Shown: piece after piece, positions 16,748 through 26,181 of the stretch
Position numbering within the stretch: the stretch's first letter is position 1
Layout: the number at the start of each line of letters is the position of its first letter
Origin: Paraburkholderia sacchari
GTDB lineage: Bacteria > Pseudomonadota > Gammaproteobacteria > Burkholderiales > Burkholderiaceae
NCBI RefSeq assembly: GCF_000785435.2
Contig: NZ_JTDB02000010.1
Span: 1-64,000 of the forward strand
Length of the DNA stretch: 64,000 bases
Direction: 5' to 3'
Translations under genes and position numbers: made by a program
Notes under the pieces: model-generated
What the model was told of the DNA's origin: nothing
What the model saw: the letters and a program-made list of their open reading frames with translations, nothing else
Databases searched by the model: none

Positions 16748-17929
16748 TCACGCAATGCCCGCCGCTTCACGCGTATGGCGGGCGATCATGAGTTCTTCGT
16801 TGGTCGGGATGACCCAGACCGAGACCCTGCTCGACGCCGTGCTGATACAGGGGCCGCCCGCTTCATTTGCCCTGGTGTCGATTTCCAACCCGCACCAGCG
16901 AGCCTGTTCGCAGGCTCGCCGCCGAATCTCCGGCGAGTGCTCGCCGATGCCCGCCGTGAAAACCAGCGCGTCGAGCCCCCGCAGGGCGGCGGCGAGCGAT
17001 CCCAGTTCGCGTCCAATGCGATACGCGTACAAGTCGATGGCAAAGGCCGCGCGCGCGTCGTCGCTCGCCAGCAGCGTACGCATGTCGCCGGAAATACCCG
17101 ATACCCCCAGCAGCCCCGAGCGACGGTACAGCAGTTCCTCGACGCCACGCGTATCCATTTTCAGTTCATCCTGCAGATAAAGGATGACGCCAGGATCGAG
17201 ATTGCCGCTGCGCGTGCCCATCGGCAGCCCATCGAGTGCGGTGAAGCCCATCGTGCTCGCCACGCTCCTGCCCGCCTCCAGCGCGCACATGCTCGCGCCA
17301 TTGCCGAGATGGGCGACGACAGTGCGGCCTTTCGCTGCGTCAGGAGCGACATCGGGCAGCATACGCGCGATGTACTCATAGGACAGGCCGTGGAATCCAT
17401 ATCGCCGCACGCCTTGTTCGGTCAACGCTGCCGGCAGCGCAAACGTCGAGGCAAGCGCAGGCTGCGTCGCATGAAACGCCGTGTCGAAACACGCAACCTG
17501 CGGCAGCTCCGGGTTGCGCTCCGCGATGACACGAATCGGCTTCAGGTTGTGAGGCTGATGCAGCGGAGCGAGCGGCGTGAGCTTGTCGAGTTCGTCCAGC
17601 ACACCGGGTGTGACGGCCACGGGCTTCGAGAATCCTTGGCCGCCATGCACCACGCGATGCCCGACGGCGACCAGGCGGTTGCCGTCGCGATGGCTGCGCA
17701 GGAACTGGGCGATGTGAGCGACCGCCTCTTCATGCCTGAGGGGCTCATTACCCCAATCATGCTTTCCGGTCTGCTCGCCTTTTCCATCGAACGCGACGAA
17801 ACGTGGCGCCGAAAGCAGCCCTTCGATCTGGCCGCGCATGACGAGCGGCAGATCGTCCGGCTGCGCATTGAAAGCGCTGAACTTGATGCTTGACGAACCG
17901 GCGTTGAGAACGAGGATGACGTCGGCCAT
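16748..17929 (-). CDS. ackA: Acetate kinase
   Basis: The 393-residue ASKHA-fold kinase starts MADVILVLNAGSSSIKFSAF, with the family motif LNAGSSSIKF, and has the second motif VAHLGNGASMCALEAGRS. It interconverts acetyl phosphate plus ADP with acetate plus ATP. It starts 4 bases after the pta stop, so the two are co-translated or nearly so. The pair allows ATP formation from acetyl-CoA, useful when respiration is limited. Confidence 0.95.
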   Translation of the reverse strand: MADVILVLNAGSSSIKFSAFNAQPDDLPLVMRGQIEGLLSAPRFVAFDGKGEQTGKHDWGNEPLRHEEAVAHIAQFLRSHRDGNRLVAVGHRVVHGGQGFSKPVAVTPGVLDELDKLTPLAPLHQPHNLKPIRVIAERNPELPQVACFDTAFHATQPALASTFALPAALTEQGVRRYGFHGLSYEYIARMLPDVAPDAAKGRTVVAHLGNGASMCALEAGRSVASTMGFTALDGLPMGTRSGNLDPGVILYLQDELKMDTRGVEELLYRRSGLLGVSGISGDMRTLLASDDARAAFAIDLYAYRIGRELGSLAAALRGLDALVFTAGIGEHSPEIRRRACEQARWCGLEIDTRANEAGGPCISTASSRVSVWVIPTNEELMIARHTREAAGIA

Positions 17930-17933
17930 TGCG

Positions 17934-18872
17934 CTACCCCCTCATCCGCGCATCTTCCCTGCGCTTCTCGGCCGCGAGCGATGCCACCGCGCACGAGGCA
18001 AGCCGCGTGACGATGGAATCCGCGCGGCTTGTCAGGATCACAGGCACCCGCGCTCCGAGCACGATGCCTGCGGCATCCGCGCCGGCCAGGAACGACAGAC
18101 TCTTGGCAAGCATGTTGCCGGCCTCCAGGTCGGGCACCATGAGCACATTCGCGCGTCCCGCCACCGGCGAATCGATACCCTTGATGCGCGCGGCCTCGGG
18201 ATCGATGGCATTGTCGAGCGCCAGCGGACCGTCCACCAGCGCGCCGGTGATCTGGCCACGGTCGACCATCTTGCACAGCGCAGCGGCTTCGATCGTGGAG
18301 GGCACCTTGGGATTGACCGTCTCCATCGCCGAGAGGAGCGCCACCCGCACTTCCGGAAAGCGCAGCGCGTGACCCAGATCGATGGCGTTCTGCAGAATGT
18401 CGGCCTTCTCGGCCAGCGTGGGCGCGATGTTGATCGCCGCGTCGGTGATGATCAGCGCGCTCTCGTGCCGCGGCACATCCATCACGAAGCAATGGCTCAC
18501 GCGGCGCTCCGTTCTTAGTCCGCCTTCGCGACTCACTACCGCGCCCATGAGTTCGTCGGTGTGCAGGCTGCCCTTCATCACCGCTTCTACGCGCCCTTCG
18601 TGCACCAGTTCGACCGCCCGTGCCGCGGCGGCGTGACTGTGCGGCGCATCCTCGATCGCGCAGCCCGTGATATCGAGGTTCTCTCTTTCTGCAACCTCTT
18701 CGATGCGTCCGCGCGGCCCCACGAGAACCGGCGCAATCAGGCCGAGTTCCTTCGCCTGCAACGCGCCTTCGAGAGCACTTCGATCGCAGGGATGCGCCAC
18801 TGCGGTGGCCAGTGGCGGCAGAGACCGGCAAATGGCAATCAGCCGGTCATACTTTTCGTGTTCACGATTCAC
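17934..18872 (-). CDS. pta: Phosphate acetyl/butyryltransferase
   Basis: The 312 residues are a single PTA/PTB catalytic domain, without the enoyl-CoA hydratase domain that is fused in some relatives. Family blocks include GLIAPVLVGPRGRIEEVAE, VMKGSLHTDELMGAVV and NVLMVPDLEAGNMLAKSLS. It makes acetyl phosphate (or butyryl phosphate) from the CoA ester, feeding AckA. Its ATG overlaps the stop of the DUF3141 gene by four bases (ATGA), which indicates translational coupling. Whether acetyl-CoA or a longer acyl-CoA is preferred cannot be told from sequence alone. Confidence 0.9.
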   Translation of the reverse strand: MNREHEKYDRLIAICRSLPPLATAVAHPCDRSALEGALQAKELGLIAPVLVGPRGRIEEVAERENLDITGCAIEDAPHSHAAAARAVELVHEGRVEAVMKGSLHTDELMGAVVSREGGLRTERRVSHCFVMDVPRHESALIITDAAINIAPTLAEKADILQNAIDLGHALRFPEVRVALLSAMETVNPKVPSTIEAAALCKMVDRGQITGALVDGPLALDNAIDPEAARIKGIDSPVAGRANVLMVPDLEAGNMLAKSLSFLAGADAAGIVLGARVPVILTSRADSIVTRLASCAVASLAAEKRREDARMRG

Positions 18873-21259
18873 GACGCCTCCTTGAGATTGGGTGCCACGC
18901 GCTTGGGCGGCGCCTCCGGCACCTGACGCAGCGTTGCGATGGACCGTGCCGCCTGCGCACGTTCAAGCGGCAGGGACGCACGGATCCTGTCGAGCATGCT
19001 GAGCTGGGCTGCGGTCGGCCCGGCCTCCTGGACGCGCTGGTCGGCCAGCAATTTTTCGGCCAGATCAAGCAGCTTTTCCCGGTCTTTCGGGTCTTCCAGC
19101 AGTTGCGGCAGCGTGGCGAGCGCCAGTTCCGGCTCGTAATGCACGATGATTTCCTGCTCGCCCCGCACGCGCCTCCACTGGTCGCTAGCAAGCTGGGGCA
19201 CATACGCCGCGTAGTCCTTCGCGAGTTCGCTGCGCAGGGCAAGCCGCGCGAGCGGAAGCGGCTCGCCCCGGCGCGCGAGCAGACAAGCCGCGCGAGCAAG
19301 CGCCTCGGTGTAGCCGCCTTCGGTCATCGACGCCAGCGCATCCCTCACGTAGGGCAGATCGCGGTGATCCCCGGCCGCTGCAGCGGGTCTGGCTTGCGCC
19401 TCATCACCTTGTTCGACGGAGTACATGTTTCCGTAGAAGGAAAAGAACGCGCTCTCCGTCATGGCGTCGCGCATCGCTCGATAGAGGTCGAGCGACGCAC
19501 TGATCATTTCCGAGCCATAATGTTCGACCGCCCTGATGCTGGTTTCCTCCGGGGCTCCGGCATGCCGTTTCGCCTTGACCGCCTCGGCGGCAGGCCCAAG
19601 CCATGCAAGCCACGGATTCAAATCCGAAAACGCCCACCGTTGCGCGCGCAACGGATGGAACTGCCGCTGCAGGTTCGCCGTCGTTTCGTTCGACAGCGCC
19701 TGCACCCACGGTTGCAGGAAAAGCTCGTACGCACGCTGATTCAATTCCGATACGCGCTTGACGGCCTCGAACGGCTGTTCGTCGGCGCGCTCGAACCGGT
19801 TCAGGCGCGCGGCGACGTCTTCGAGGCGATACTCCCTGAACGACACGTCGTATTCCAGTTTGCCGTCCGCGCCGCGCTGCTCGGCAATCTCCATGCCGTA
19901 CAGGCCGGGCGGGAAAGCTTCGATCGCTTCGAGCACGGAGGCGATCTGCTGGTGTTCCTTCCTCGCCACCTTGCCCGACACGAAGATGCCGAGATGGCCG
20001 ATGGACTGGTGCACGAGCCCGACGATCACCTGACCGCGCGCCTTGATCTCCTCCGTGCTGGCGTAGATATCGGCGACCCAGTTGAAGGCTTGCTGAGGCG
20101 GCGTGATGTTATCGCCAAGCGAGGCGAACAGGATGATCGGCGACTTGATTGCCCGCAGGTCGAAGGCCGTGCCGCCGAGACCCCGCACTTCGCCCGACCA
20201 AAGCTTGTTGCCGACGAACAGGTTGCTCGTGATCCACTCGATCTCCTCGCGGTTCATCAGGTAGTAGCCGCCCCACCAGCGCTCGAAATCGAGGAAGCGC
20301 GGCGGCTCGGTATCGACGTTGTCGAACAGGTGATAGTACTTGTCCCACAGGCTGTTGGCGGGGTTGAGGTTTTCGAAGTTCTGCACGAGATGGGCGCCGT
20401 CGAACTTGCCGTTGCCCAGATCCGCGGTCAGCGACGCGAGCCATGTGCCGCCCAGCATGCCGCCCGAGTAGCGCATCGGATTGTCGCCCTCGCCTTCGCT
20501 CCACGCGCCGCTCCAGTAAGACATCGGCGCACCGTTGATGACGAGCGGGCCGGTGTGGTCCGGGTCGGAACTCGCCAGCATCATGGCGGCCCAGCCGCCC
20601 TGGCAGTTGCCGACGATCGCTGGTTTCTCGCTGTCCGGATGCAGTTCGCCGACCTTTCTGATGAATTGCTGCTCGGCCTCGCAGACATCGAGCAGCGTCT
20701 GGCCGGGCTCCGGGTCGCGAAAGAAAATGACGAAATACACGGGGTGGCCGGCTCTGAGCGCGACACCAGCCTGCGAGTCGTCCTTGAATCCGCCGATGCC
20801 GGGACCGTGGCCCGCACGCGGGTCGATGATCACATAAGGACGCTTGCTAACGTCGACTACCACGCCGTCCGGCGGCAGCAGCCGCACGAGCGCGTAGTTG
20901 ACTGGCCGAGCCAGCGTGCGGCCGTCGATCACGAGTTCGTGGTCGAAATGGAGGACGGGTTGAAGACCGTTGCGCGCCTGCTCGACGAAGCCGTTTCCGC
21001 GCTGACGCAGGGTGTCCCAGAAGAGCACGGAACGCTCGGCGACATCCATCGCGTAGCGGTAGCCGGCCCAGGGGTCCAGCGCGGTTGCCCATGCGGGGCT
21101 GGGCGAAGCGGGTTTGTCGCTCTCGCCCAGCCGCCGGGCCGCGTCCGCTAAACGCTGACTGAATTGAGTCTGCGCTAATTCCGATCGCCTTGCGAAGAGC
21201 CGGGCGACTTTGCCGCCGATTTCCTGAGAACGCGCATATTGATTGGCCAGGTCGGTCAT
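18869..21259 (-). CDS. DUF3141 alpha/beta-hydrolase, PHA-synthase-like
   Basis: The 796-residue protein has a PhaC-like alpha/beta-hydrolase core. The lipase-type box IVGNCQGGWAAMM places a cysteine at residue 219, in the position of the PHA synthase nucleophile. PHA-related blocks such as YFVIFFRDPEPGQTL and LGGTWLASLTADLGNGKFDGA precede and follow. The C-terminal third is helical and unassigned. I chose the ATG at 21,259 (MTDLANQYARSQE) with an AAAAGGTG site. It is the first gene of an operon with pta, ackA and fabI. A role in polyhydroxyalkanoate or acyl-CoA handling is likely but not demonstrated. Confidence 0.85.
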   Translation of the reverse strand: MTDLANQYARSQEIGGKVARLFARRSELAQTQFSQRLADAARRLGESDKPASPSPAWATALDPWAGYRYAMDVAERSVLFWDTLRQRGNGFVEQARNGLQPVLHFDHELVIDGRTLARPVNYALVRLLPPDGVVVDVSKRPYVIIDPRAGHGPGIGGFKDDSQAGVALRAGHPVYFVIFFRDPEPGQTLLDVCEAEQQFIRKVGELHPDSEKPAIVGNCQGGWAAMMLASSDPDHTGPLVINGAPMSYWSGAWSEGEGDNPMRYSGGMLGGTWLASLTADLGNGKFDGAHLVQNFENLNPANSLWDKYYHLFDNVDTEPPRFLDFERWWGGYYLMNREEIEWITSNLFVGNKLWSGEVRGLGGTAFDLRAIKSPIILFASLGDNITPPQQAFNWVADIYASTEEIKARGQVIVGLVHQSIGHLGIFVSGKVARKEHQQIASVLEAIEAFPPGLYGMEIAEQRGADGKLEYDVSFREYRLEDVAARLNRFERADEQPFEAVKRVSELNQRAYELFLQPWVQALSNETTANLQRQFHPLRAQRWAFSDLNPWLAWLGPAAEAVKAKRHAGAPEETSIRAVEHYGSEMISASLDLYRAMRDAMTESAFFSFYGNMYSVEQGDEAQARPAAAAGDHRDLPYVRDALASMTEGGYTEALARAACLLARRGEPLPLARLALRSELAKDYAAYVPQLASDQWRRVRGEQEIIVHYEPELALATLPQLLEDPKDREKLLDLAEKLLADQRVQEAGPTAAQLSMLDRIRASLPLERAQAARSIATLRQVPEAPPKRVAPNLKEAS

Positions 21260-21889
21260 GGCATCACCTTTTTGTCCGCGAACGAGTGAAAAAAACACAT
21301 CCGCTGCCTCGATTGAATGAAAGGAATGCTTGCGAATAATCTGAACAGTCACGCGCATAGTGGCAAAGGCGAACATGGATGCTTTCCATGTAGACACTGG
21401 CAGACGCGTGTGACAGATTCGTTACGGCGCTGCGCCAAGCCGCAGACGATTACGTTTGTACGAACTGAATGGTGCAGCGCCGCGCGTGCTTTCTCTATAG
21501 GACCATCGGCCCATATCCTGCCGATGCCGACTTGTCGTAATGGAAATTCACGGAGCACATGGCTGCGCCAGTGTGGATCGCCCGCTTCCCGTCAATTGCG
21601 GTCGGCGCTCGCGACGGCCGATAATGAGCGCTGGGACTACCGTGGCACTATGCGATACGTTGCTGATCATCGTCGCTATTCGAGATGATGATGCCGACCG
21701 GCCGGCTAGTTGCCGCGCGGCCCAGGCTGCGCCCGCGCAAGCCATTGCGTCACAAGCCGCGACGCGACTGCCCCGTTAGCGCGGGAGGTCACAATAGGGG
21801 CGGATCTTGGAGGCGCAATCGCAGGGCGTTCGATCAGGCACCTAGTGTGTTCCGTCCCGGAAACAACTTTGCATAGCCGAGCCACTTTT
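21260..21889. other. Intergenic region between the DUF3141 operon and the LysR relic
   Basis: It should hold the promoter of the DUF3141-pta-ackA-fabI operon, probably in the AT-richer part 21,290-21,350. Short frames on both strands have no family resemblance. I did not find a clear FNR-type box. Confidence 0.4.
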
Positions 21890-21896
21890 TGGAGAA

Positions 21897-22640
21897 TTGA
21901 ATCGGCAGTCGCGGTCCATACGAACCGCTGCAGCGCGTCTCGAGAGCTATGTACGCGCGGCCGGTGAACTGTCGCAAAGTCAGAGCGCGATCAGCAGACA
22001 GGTTCAAACGCTCGAAGACCAGTTCGGCGTGGCGCTCTTTCGTCGTGAGGGGCGCTCCGTCAAAATGACTGAAGTGGGCCGACGGTACTTCGCCGAGTTG
22101 AGCGGTGCGCTGGGGCGCATTCGCGGCGCGACCTTGCAGCCGATGTCCCAACAGGCAGGTGCCGGTACGTGCTGCGGTTGGCGACCTTGCCCACATTCGG
22201 TTCCAAATGGCTGCTTCCACATTTGCACGAGTTCTGTGCCGCGCACCCGGGCGTGAACATCCACGTTCATTCGCGAATCGGCACGGTCGATTTTCATGGT
22301 GACGACATCGACGCGGCGATCACGGTAGGAGCCCCGGGCTAACGGCGCACCGCCTCTACAACGAGTTCCTCATTGCCGTTGCCAGCCCTGCCTCGCTTAC
22401 CGGATCCGTTGACGGGCGACGCAGCAGACGCTATTGGGCGTCACAAGCAACCAGCAAGCTTGGGCAGAATAGTTCTCGCACTACCACCTCGATCATCGCC
22501 AGATGCGGATTGGCCCGAGCTTTGAATTGACATTGCATCTGATACAGGCGGTTCGCGCTGGCATGGGAATTGGCCTCGTGCCGAAGGCGCTGCCCTCGCT
22601 CGTCGCATTTCGCGACTGGCTATTGCAATCATGCTGACAA
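21897..22640 (+). pseudogene. LysR-family regulator, decayed by several frameshifts
   Basis: A helix-turn-helix remnant, LSQSQSAISRQVQTLEDQFG and LFRREGRSVKMTEVGRRYF, is followed in a second frame by ATLPTFGSKWLLPHLHEF and further ligand-domain pieces (FELTLHLIQAVRAGMGIGLV near 22,530-22,590) in other frames. The start is lost and at least three frame changes are needed to rebuild the protein. It resembles the GcvA-type group. Confidence 0.8.
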
Positions 22641-22953
22641 CGAAAGTTCGGACTTCGGTTTCGCGTTTGTTACCGGCACCCACTTTGCGCCTCTGACCTG
22701 GTAGAGCGTAAAACTCGGCTTCAAAAGATCGCCATGCTGATTGAACGAAATCTTGCCCGTGATCCCCTTGAGTTGCGCCTTGCGCAGCGGGGGCTTCTCC
22801 GGCGGCTTCCACTCCACTGTCGTGCCGGCGCCAAGCTATAACGCGGCGGCGATCAATAACTCGAAGTCCCCCCCAACCTGACGAACTACTCCGGATCGGC
22901 GCGTTTCATCGCATCGATGGCGACCCATGCACAGTCATAGGCGAACGGTGCAT
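22629..22953 (-). pseudogene. Branched-chain amino acid ABC binding protein, C-terminal scrap
   Basis: YAPFAYDCAWVAIDAMKRAD lies at about 22,886-22,950 and, in another frame, LKGITGKISFNQHGDLLKP followed by FTLYQVRGAKW at 22,640-22,780. These are the last segments of LivJ/LivK-type periplasmic binding proteins. The rest is cut off by the IS5 element to the right. Confidence 0.75.
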
Positions 22954-22961
22954 AAGAGCGG

Positions 22962-23695
22962 CTAACACAAGTCATCAACGAAGCGCGAACAGATAACGGC
23001 GGCAGCCAGGGACAGCAACGCAACATGAATGTCGAGACGACGCTCGAAACGAATGCGCAGTTTGCCGAAACCGGCAAACCAGGCATGCGTGCGCTCGACT
23101 ACCCAGCGATGTCGGCCAAGCCGCTCCTTACTTTCCACTCCACGGCGAGCAATGCGGGCCGTGATGCCGCGCTGCCTCAGGTAACGACGGCAGCGTGCAA
23201 AGTCATAACCTTTGTCCGCATGCACCTTGCCCGGGCGTTTGCGTGGCTGTCCGTTCAGGCCCGGCACCGCAGGAATGGCATCAAGCGTGGGCTCGAATGC
23301 CATCGAATCGTGTCGGTTGGCACCCGTGACCGTGATGGCCAACGGAACGCCGCGCGCATCTACGACGATGTGCCGTTTCGACCCGAGCTTGTGGGGCCGG
23401 TTTCCTGGCCCCCCCGGGGGCTGGAAACACTGGCCGCATCAAGACTTGCCCGTTCCCAATCAATCTGGTCATGCTCACGCAATCGGCGAAGCATCGCCAG
23501 ATGCAGTTTCTCCCACACGCCTGCGGCTTGCCAGTCGCGCAGCCTTCGCCAACAGGTCATGCCGCTGCCGAAACCCAGTTCTTTCGGCAAGTATTCCCAT
23601 GGAATGCCTGTCTGCAGGACATACAGGATGCCGTTCAATGCCGCGCGGTCGTCCACCGTCCGGCGTCGCCCGCCTTTGGGCGACGGCGTAAACAC
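22962..23695 (-). mobile_element. IS5-family transposase, split in two frames and truncated
   Basis: The first frame (23,695-23,360) carries VFTPSPKGGRRRTVDDRAAL and GIPWEYLPKELGFGSGMTCW; the second (23,342-22,962) carries MAITVTGANRHDSMAFEPTL, HADKGYDFARCRRYLRQRGI and RHRWVVERTHAWFAGF. A short deletion around GGQETGP breaks the link between them. The N-terminal leader of the first frame is missing where the IS4 end begins at 23,706. Confidence 0.85.
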
Positions 23696-23705
23696 CGGAA
23701 TCAGT

Positions 23706-25134
23706 GGTAATGCCGTTCAGTTAAGCCTGAACGGCATTTTTGTTTGTGCAGTAAGAAGTGGTTGTAAACGGCACGCCAAGCTGTTAACTTGGCGGCGCGA
23801 TGCTCTCCAGCCACCTGACTTTTCTGCTTGAAGCGCAGCAGCCGGCCGATCTGAGTCGACTGGCCGAGCATCTGCCGTATGAGTGGATCGAGCGGGCGGT
23901 TCAGGCCGCAGGGGTAGCAAGCATCCGGCGCCGACGGCTGCCGACGGAACAAGTGGTCTGGCTCGTGATCGCCCTGGCGATGTACCGACACTGGTCGATC
24001 AGCGAGGTCCTGGATAACCTGGATTTGGCGCTGCCCGACCACACGGCGCCGTTTGTGAGCAAGAGCGCGGTCGCGCAGGCGCGCCAGCGCATTGGCGAGG
24101 CGCCGCTCGCATGGCTGTTTGAACGAACGGCACGCGCCTGGAGCACGCAGGACGCGGCGCACCACGGGTTCAAAGGATTGAGTTTGTGGGCGATGGATGG
24201 CACCACGCTGCGCGTCCCCGACAGCCCCGCCAACCGTGAGCACTTTGGCGCGCAACGCTATGCCAGTGGCAAGGTGGCCAGCTATCCGCAGGCCCGAGCG
24301 GTCACGCTGACGGCCATTCCGACGCATCTGGTTGCCGACATTAACTTTGGCTGCTACGACACCAACGAAATGGTGTACGCGAAAAGCCTGCTGCCGCAGG
24401 TGCCGGACGATTCGCTCACGGTGTTTGACAAGGGGTTTCTGGCCGCTGAGATCCTGTGCGGCCTGACGATGAACGGCCGGAATCGTCACTTTCTGATTCC
24501 GGCCAAGTCCAATACTCGCCGGGATCTCATTGCGGGCACCGCTGAGGACGCGACGGTGCGCATGTGTGTCTCCGCGCCGGCACGCAAGAAGTGTCCCGCA
24601 CTGCCTGAATTCTGGCAGGCGCGGGCGATACGCGTCATCGATGCGCGCGGGTGCGAACGCGTGCTGCTGACTTCACTGAGCGATCGCCGACGCTCCAAGC
24701 CGGCCGATATCGTTGCCTGCTACGAGCGCCGCTGGCAAATTGAAACCAGCTACCGTGAGCTCAAACAGTCGATGCTGGGGATGGAGTTGGCCCTGCGCAG
24801 CCGCACGGTCGAAGGGGTGTATCAGGAAATCTGGGGGGCGTTGATTGCCTACAACCTGATTCGTCGCGAAATCGCCAATGCCGCCTTCGAAGCCAAGCTC
24901 GCACCGACGGATATCAGCTTTGTGCGGGCCGTCCACACCATCCAGCACGAGATGATGTGGGCCGCCGTCACACCGGCCTTTGCCAAGCTGCCCGCATGCC
25001 TTCAGCGACTGCGGGAACGTCTCAAGGCGTTGCCCATTGAAAAACGACCCGGCCGCGCATGCGACCGGGTCGTCAAATCTCGCCCTCAACGCTATACCGT
25101 TCGATACCTGAAAAAGGACCTTAACGGCATTACC
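23706..25134 (+). mobile_element. IS4-family element with 12-bp end repeats
   Basis: GGTAATGCCGTT at 23,706-23,717 is matched by AACGGCATTACC at 25,123-25,134. Between them lies a full-size IS4-type transposase. I see no target-site duplication: the flanks (CCGGAATCAGT on the left, GGCACGACGG on the right) differ, so one side has probably been rearranged since insertion. Confidence 0.8.
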
Positions 25135-25353
25135 GGCACGACGGCATTCAAAAAGTGGCTCGCCATGCGCGCCACAAACCGCCTCAATCGGTCGTGGTAC
25201 AGCACCGCGGCACTGAAAGGGTTCGATGCTCAGAAAGTAATGTTGCTTCTGTACCCTCTTCTATCCAGTCAACTGGTTGCCAGTTTCGTGGCTGCTCGGC
25301 ATTGGAGGATGCCGGTGACATTCACGAAGCTGCGAAGCAGGATAGATAGTTGA
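23800..25353 (+). CDS. IS4-family transposase
   Basis: The DDE transposase has an N-terminal domain (LPTEQVVWLVIALAMYRHWS), the first catalytic region LSLWAMDGTTLRVPDSPANR, the second at LTVFDKGFLAAEIL and the third in the YREL signature YERRWQIETSYRELKQSMLG. The transposase proper is complete. The frame runs on through the right end repeat (KKDLNGITG) and about 70 codons into flanking DNA, ending at 25,353, so the natural stop has been lost or lay beyond the original junction. The extended tail may or may not affect activity. Confidence 0.88.
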   Translation: MLSSHLTFLLEAQQPADLSRLAEHLPYEWIERAVQAAGVASIRRRRLPTEQVVWLVIALAMYRHWSISEVLDNLDLALPDHTAPFVSKSAVAQARQRIGEAPLAWLFERTARAWSTQDAAHHGFKGLSLWAMDGTTLRVPDSPANREHFGAQRYASGKVASYPQARAVTLTAIPTHLVADINFGCYDTNEMVYAKSLLPQVPDDSLTVFDKGFLAAEILCGLTMNGRNRHFLIPAKSNTRRDLIAGTAEDATVRMCVSAPARKKCPALPEFWQARAIRVIDARGCERVLLTSLSDRRRSKPADIVACYERRWQIETSYRELKQSMLGMELALRSRTVEGVYQEIWGALIAYNLIRREIANAAFEAKLAPTDISFVRAVHTIQHEMMWAAVTPAFAKLPACLQRLRERLKALPIEKRPGRACDRVVKSRPQRYTVRYLKKDLNGITGTTAFKKWLAMRATNRLNRSWYSTAALKGFDAQKVMLLLYPLLSSQLVASFVAARHWRMPVTFTKLRSRIDS

Positions 25354-25471
25354 TGGAAATGGCGACTATCGGACTGTTCAATCGGCATTATCATCAGCAA
25401 TACGAATCGAATTGACGTGACTGTTCATGGCGCACTGCGCCATGAATGAACTGCATGCCATGATCTGACGC

Positions 25472-26180
25472 TCAGCAGTGGTGGCGCAGATTGATCATCG
25501 TATAGCCGAGCGTCTTGAAGGCGTAGTGCACCTCACTGATGCGTTCAAAGCGCAGCAGCAGGCGACGAAACTTGTCTTCCCAGGCGAACACGCGCTCAAT
25601 GGTGCGAAAGCGCTCTTCGAAGATTGCCGGATTGAAGCAGCGCTTGCGACCGCACTTCGAGGTTTTGCGTGCGCGTGGGTTCTCGGGAATGTTCGGAACC
25701 ATGCCACGATTGTAAATCGCCTTACGGTTGACCCGGCAGTCGTAGACGCCATCCAGACTGACGATGGAGCCTTTCAGATTCATGCCAATAGCGCGCGCCA
25801 TCTGGCTGAGCCGGGGCAGCGCATCACGCAGCAGGGGCGATTCATTGCGATTGCCGGCAGCAGTGACGAACGGCGCGATGACGTTGCAGTGGCGGTCGCA
25901 CAAAGCCACCACCTTGTCACCCTTGAGATGTTTGTGGCCGCTATAGCCGAGGTTATCGCCGCCTTTCTTCGCCGCTGTCGTCGTGCCATCGCCGTGAATG
26001 ACCGTCAGATCAAGCAACCGGTCATCATGAAGCCTGCGAACCGAGGCGGCAAAGATGGCATCAATACAACTCATGGCCTGCCAGCGACGAAATATCCGGT
26101 AGACCCGTGTGTAGTGAATTTCGGGCAGGCCTTGAGCATTCCTGTCGATCGGCAGCGTCTTCCATTGACATCCCATATAG
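25472..26180 (-). mobile_element. Second IS5-like transposase, 5' end missing
   Basis: The frame contains MGCQWKTLPIDRNAQGLPEI, LTVIHGDGTTTAAKKGGDNL, YSGHKHLKGDKVVALCDRHC and, at the end, ERVFAWEDKFRRLLLRFERI with the YAFKTLGYTMINLRHHC tail. These are DDE segments of an IS5-like transposase. At about 26,180 it abuts an IS66 gene fragment on the opposite strand; the residues upstream in the open frame are not transposase. Confidence 0.8.
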
Positions 26181-26181
26181 C

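Noticed and set aside
17542..18831. 429-codon minus frame overlapping ackA and pta
   Set aside because: It reads another frame of pta and ackA and has low-complexity arginine/glycine composition.
18812..21151. 779-codon plus-strand frame opposite the DUF3141 gene
   Set aside because: It is a shadow of the DUF3141 gene: arginine- and histidine-rich composition, no domains, no ribosome site.
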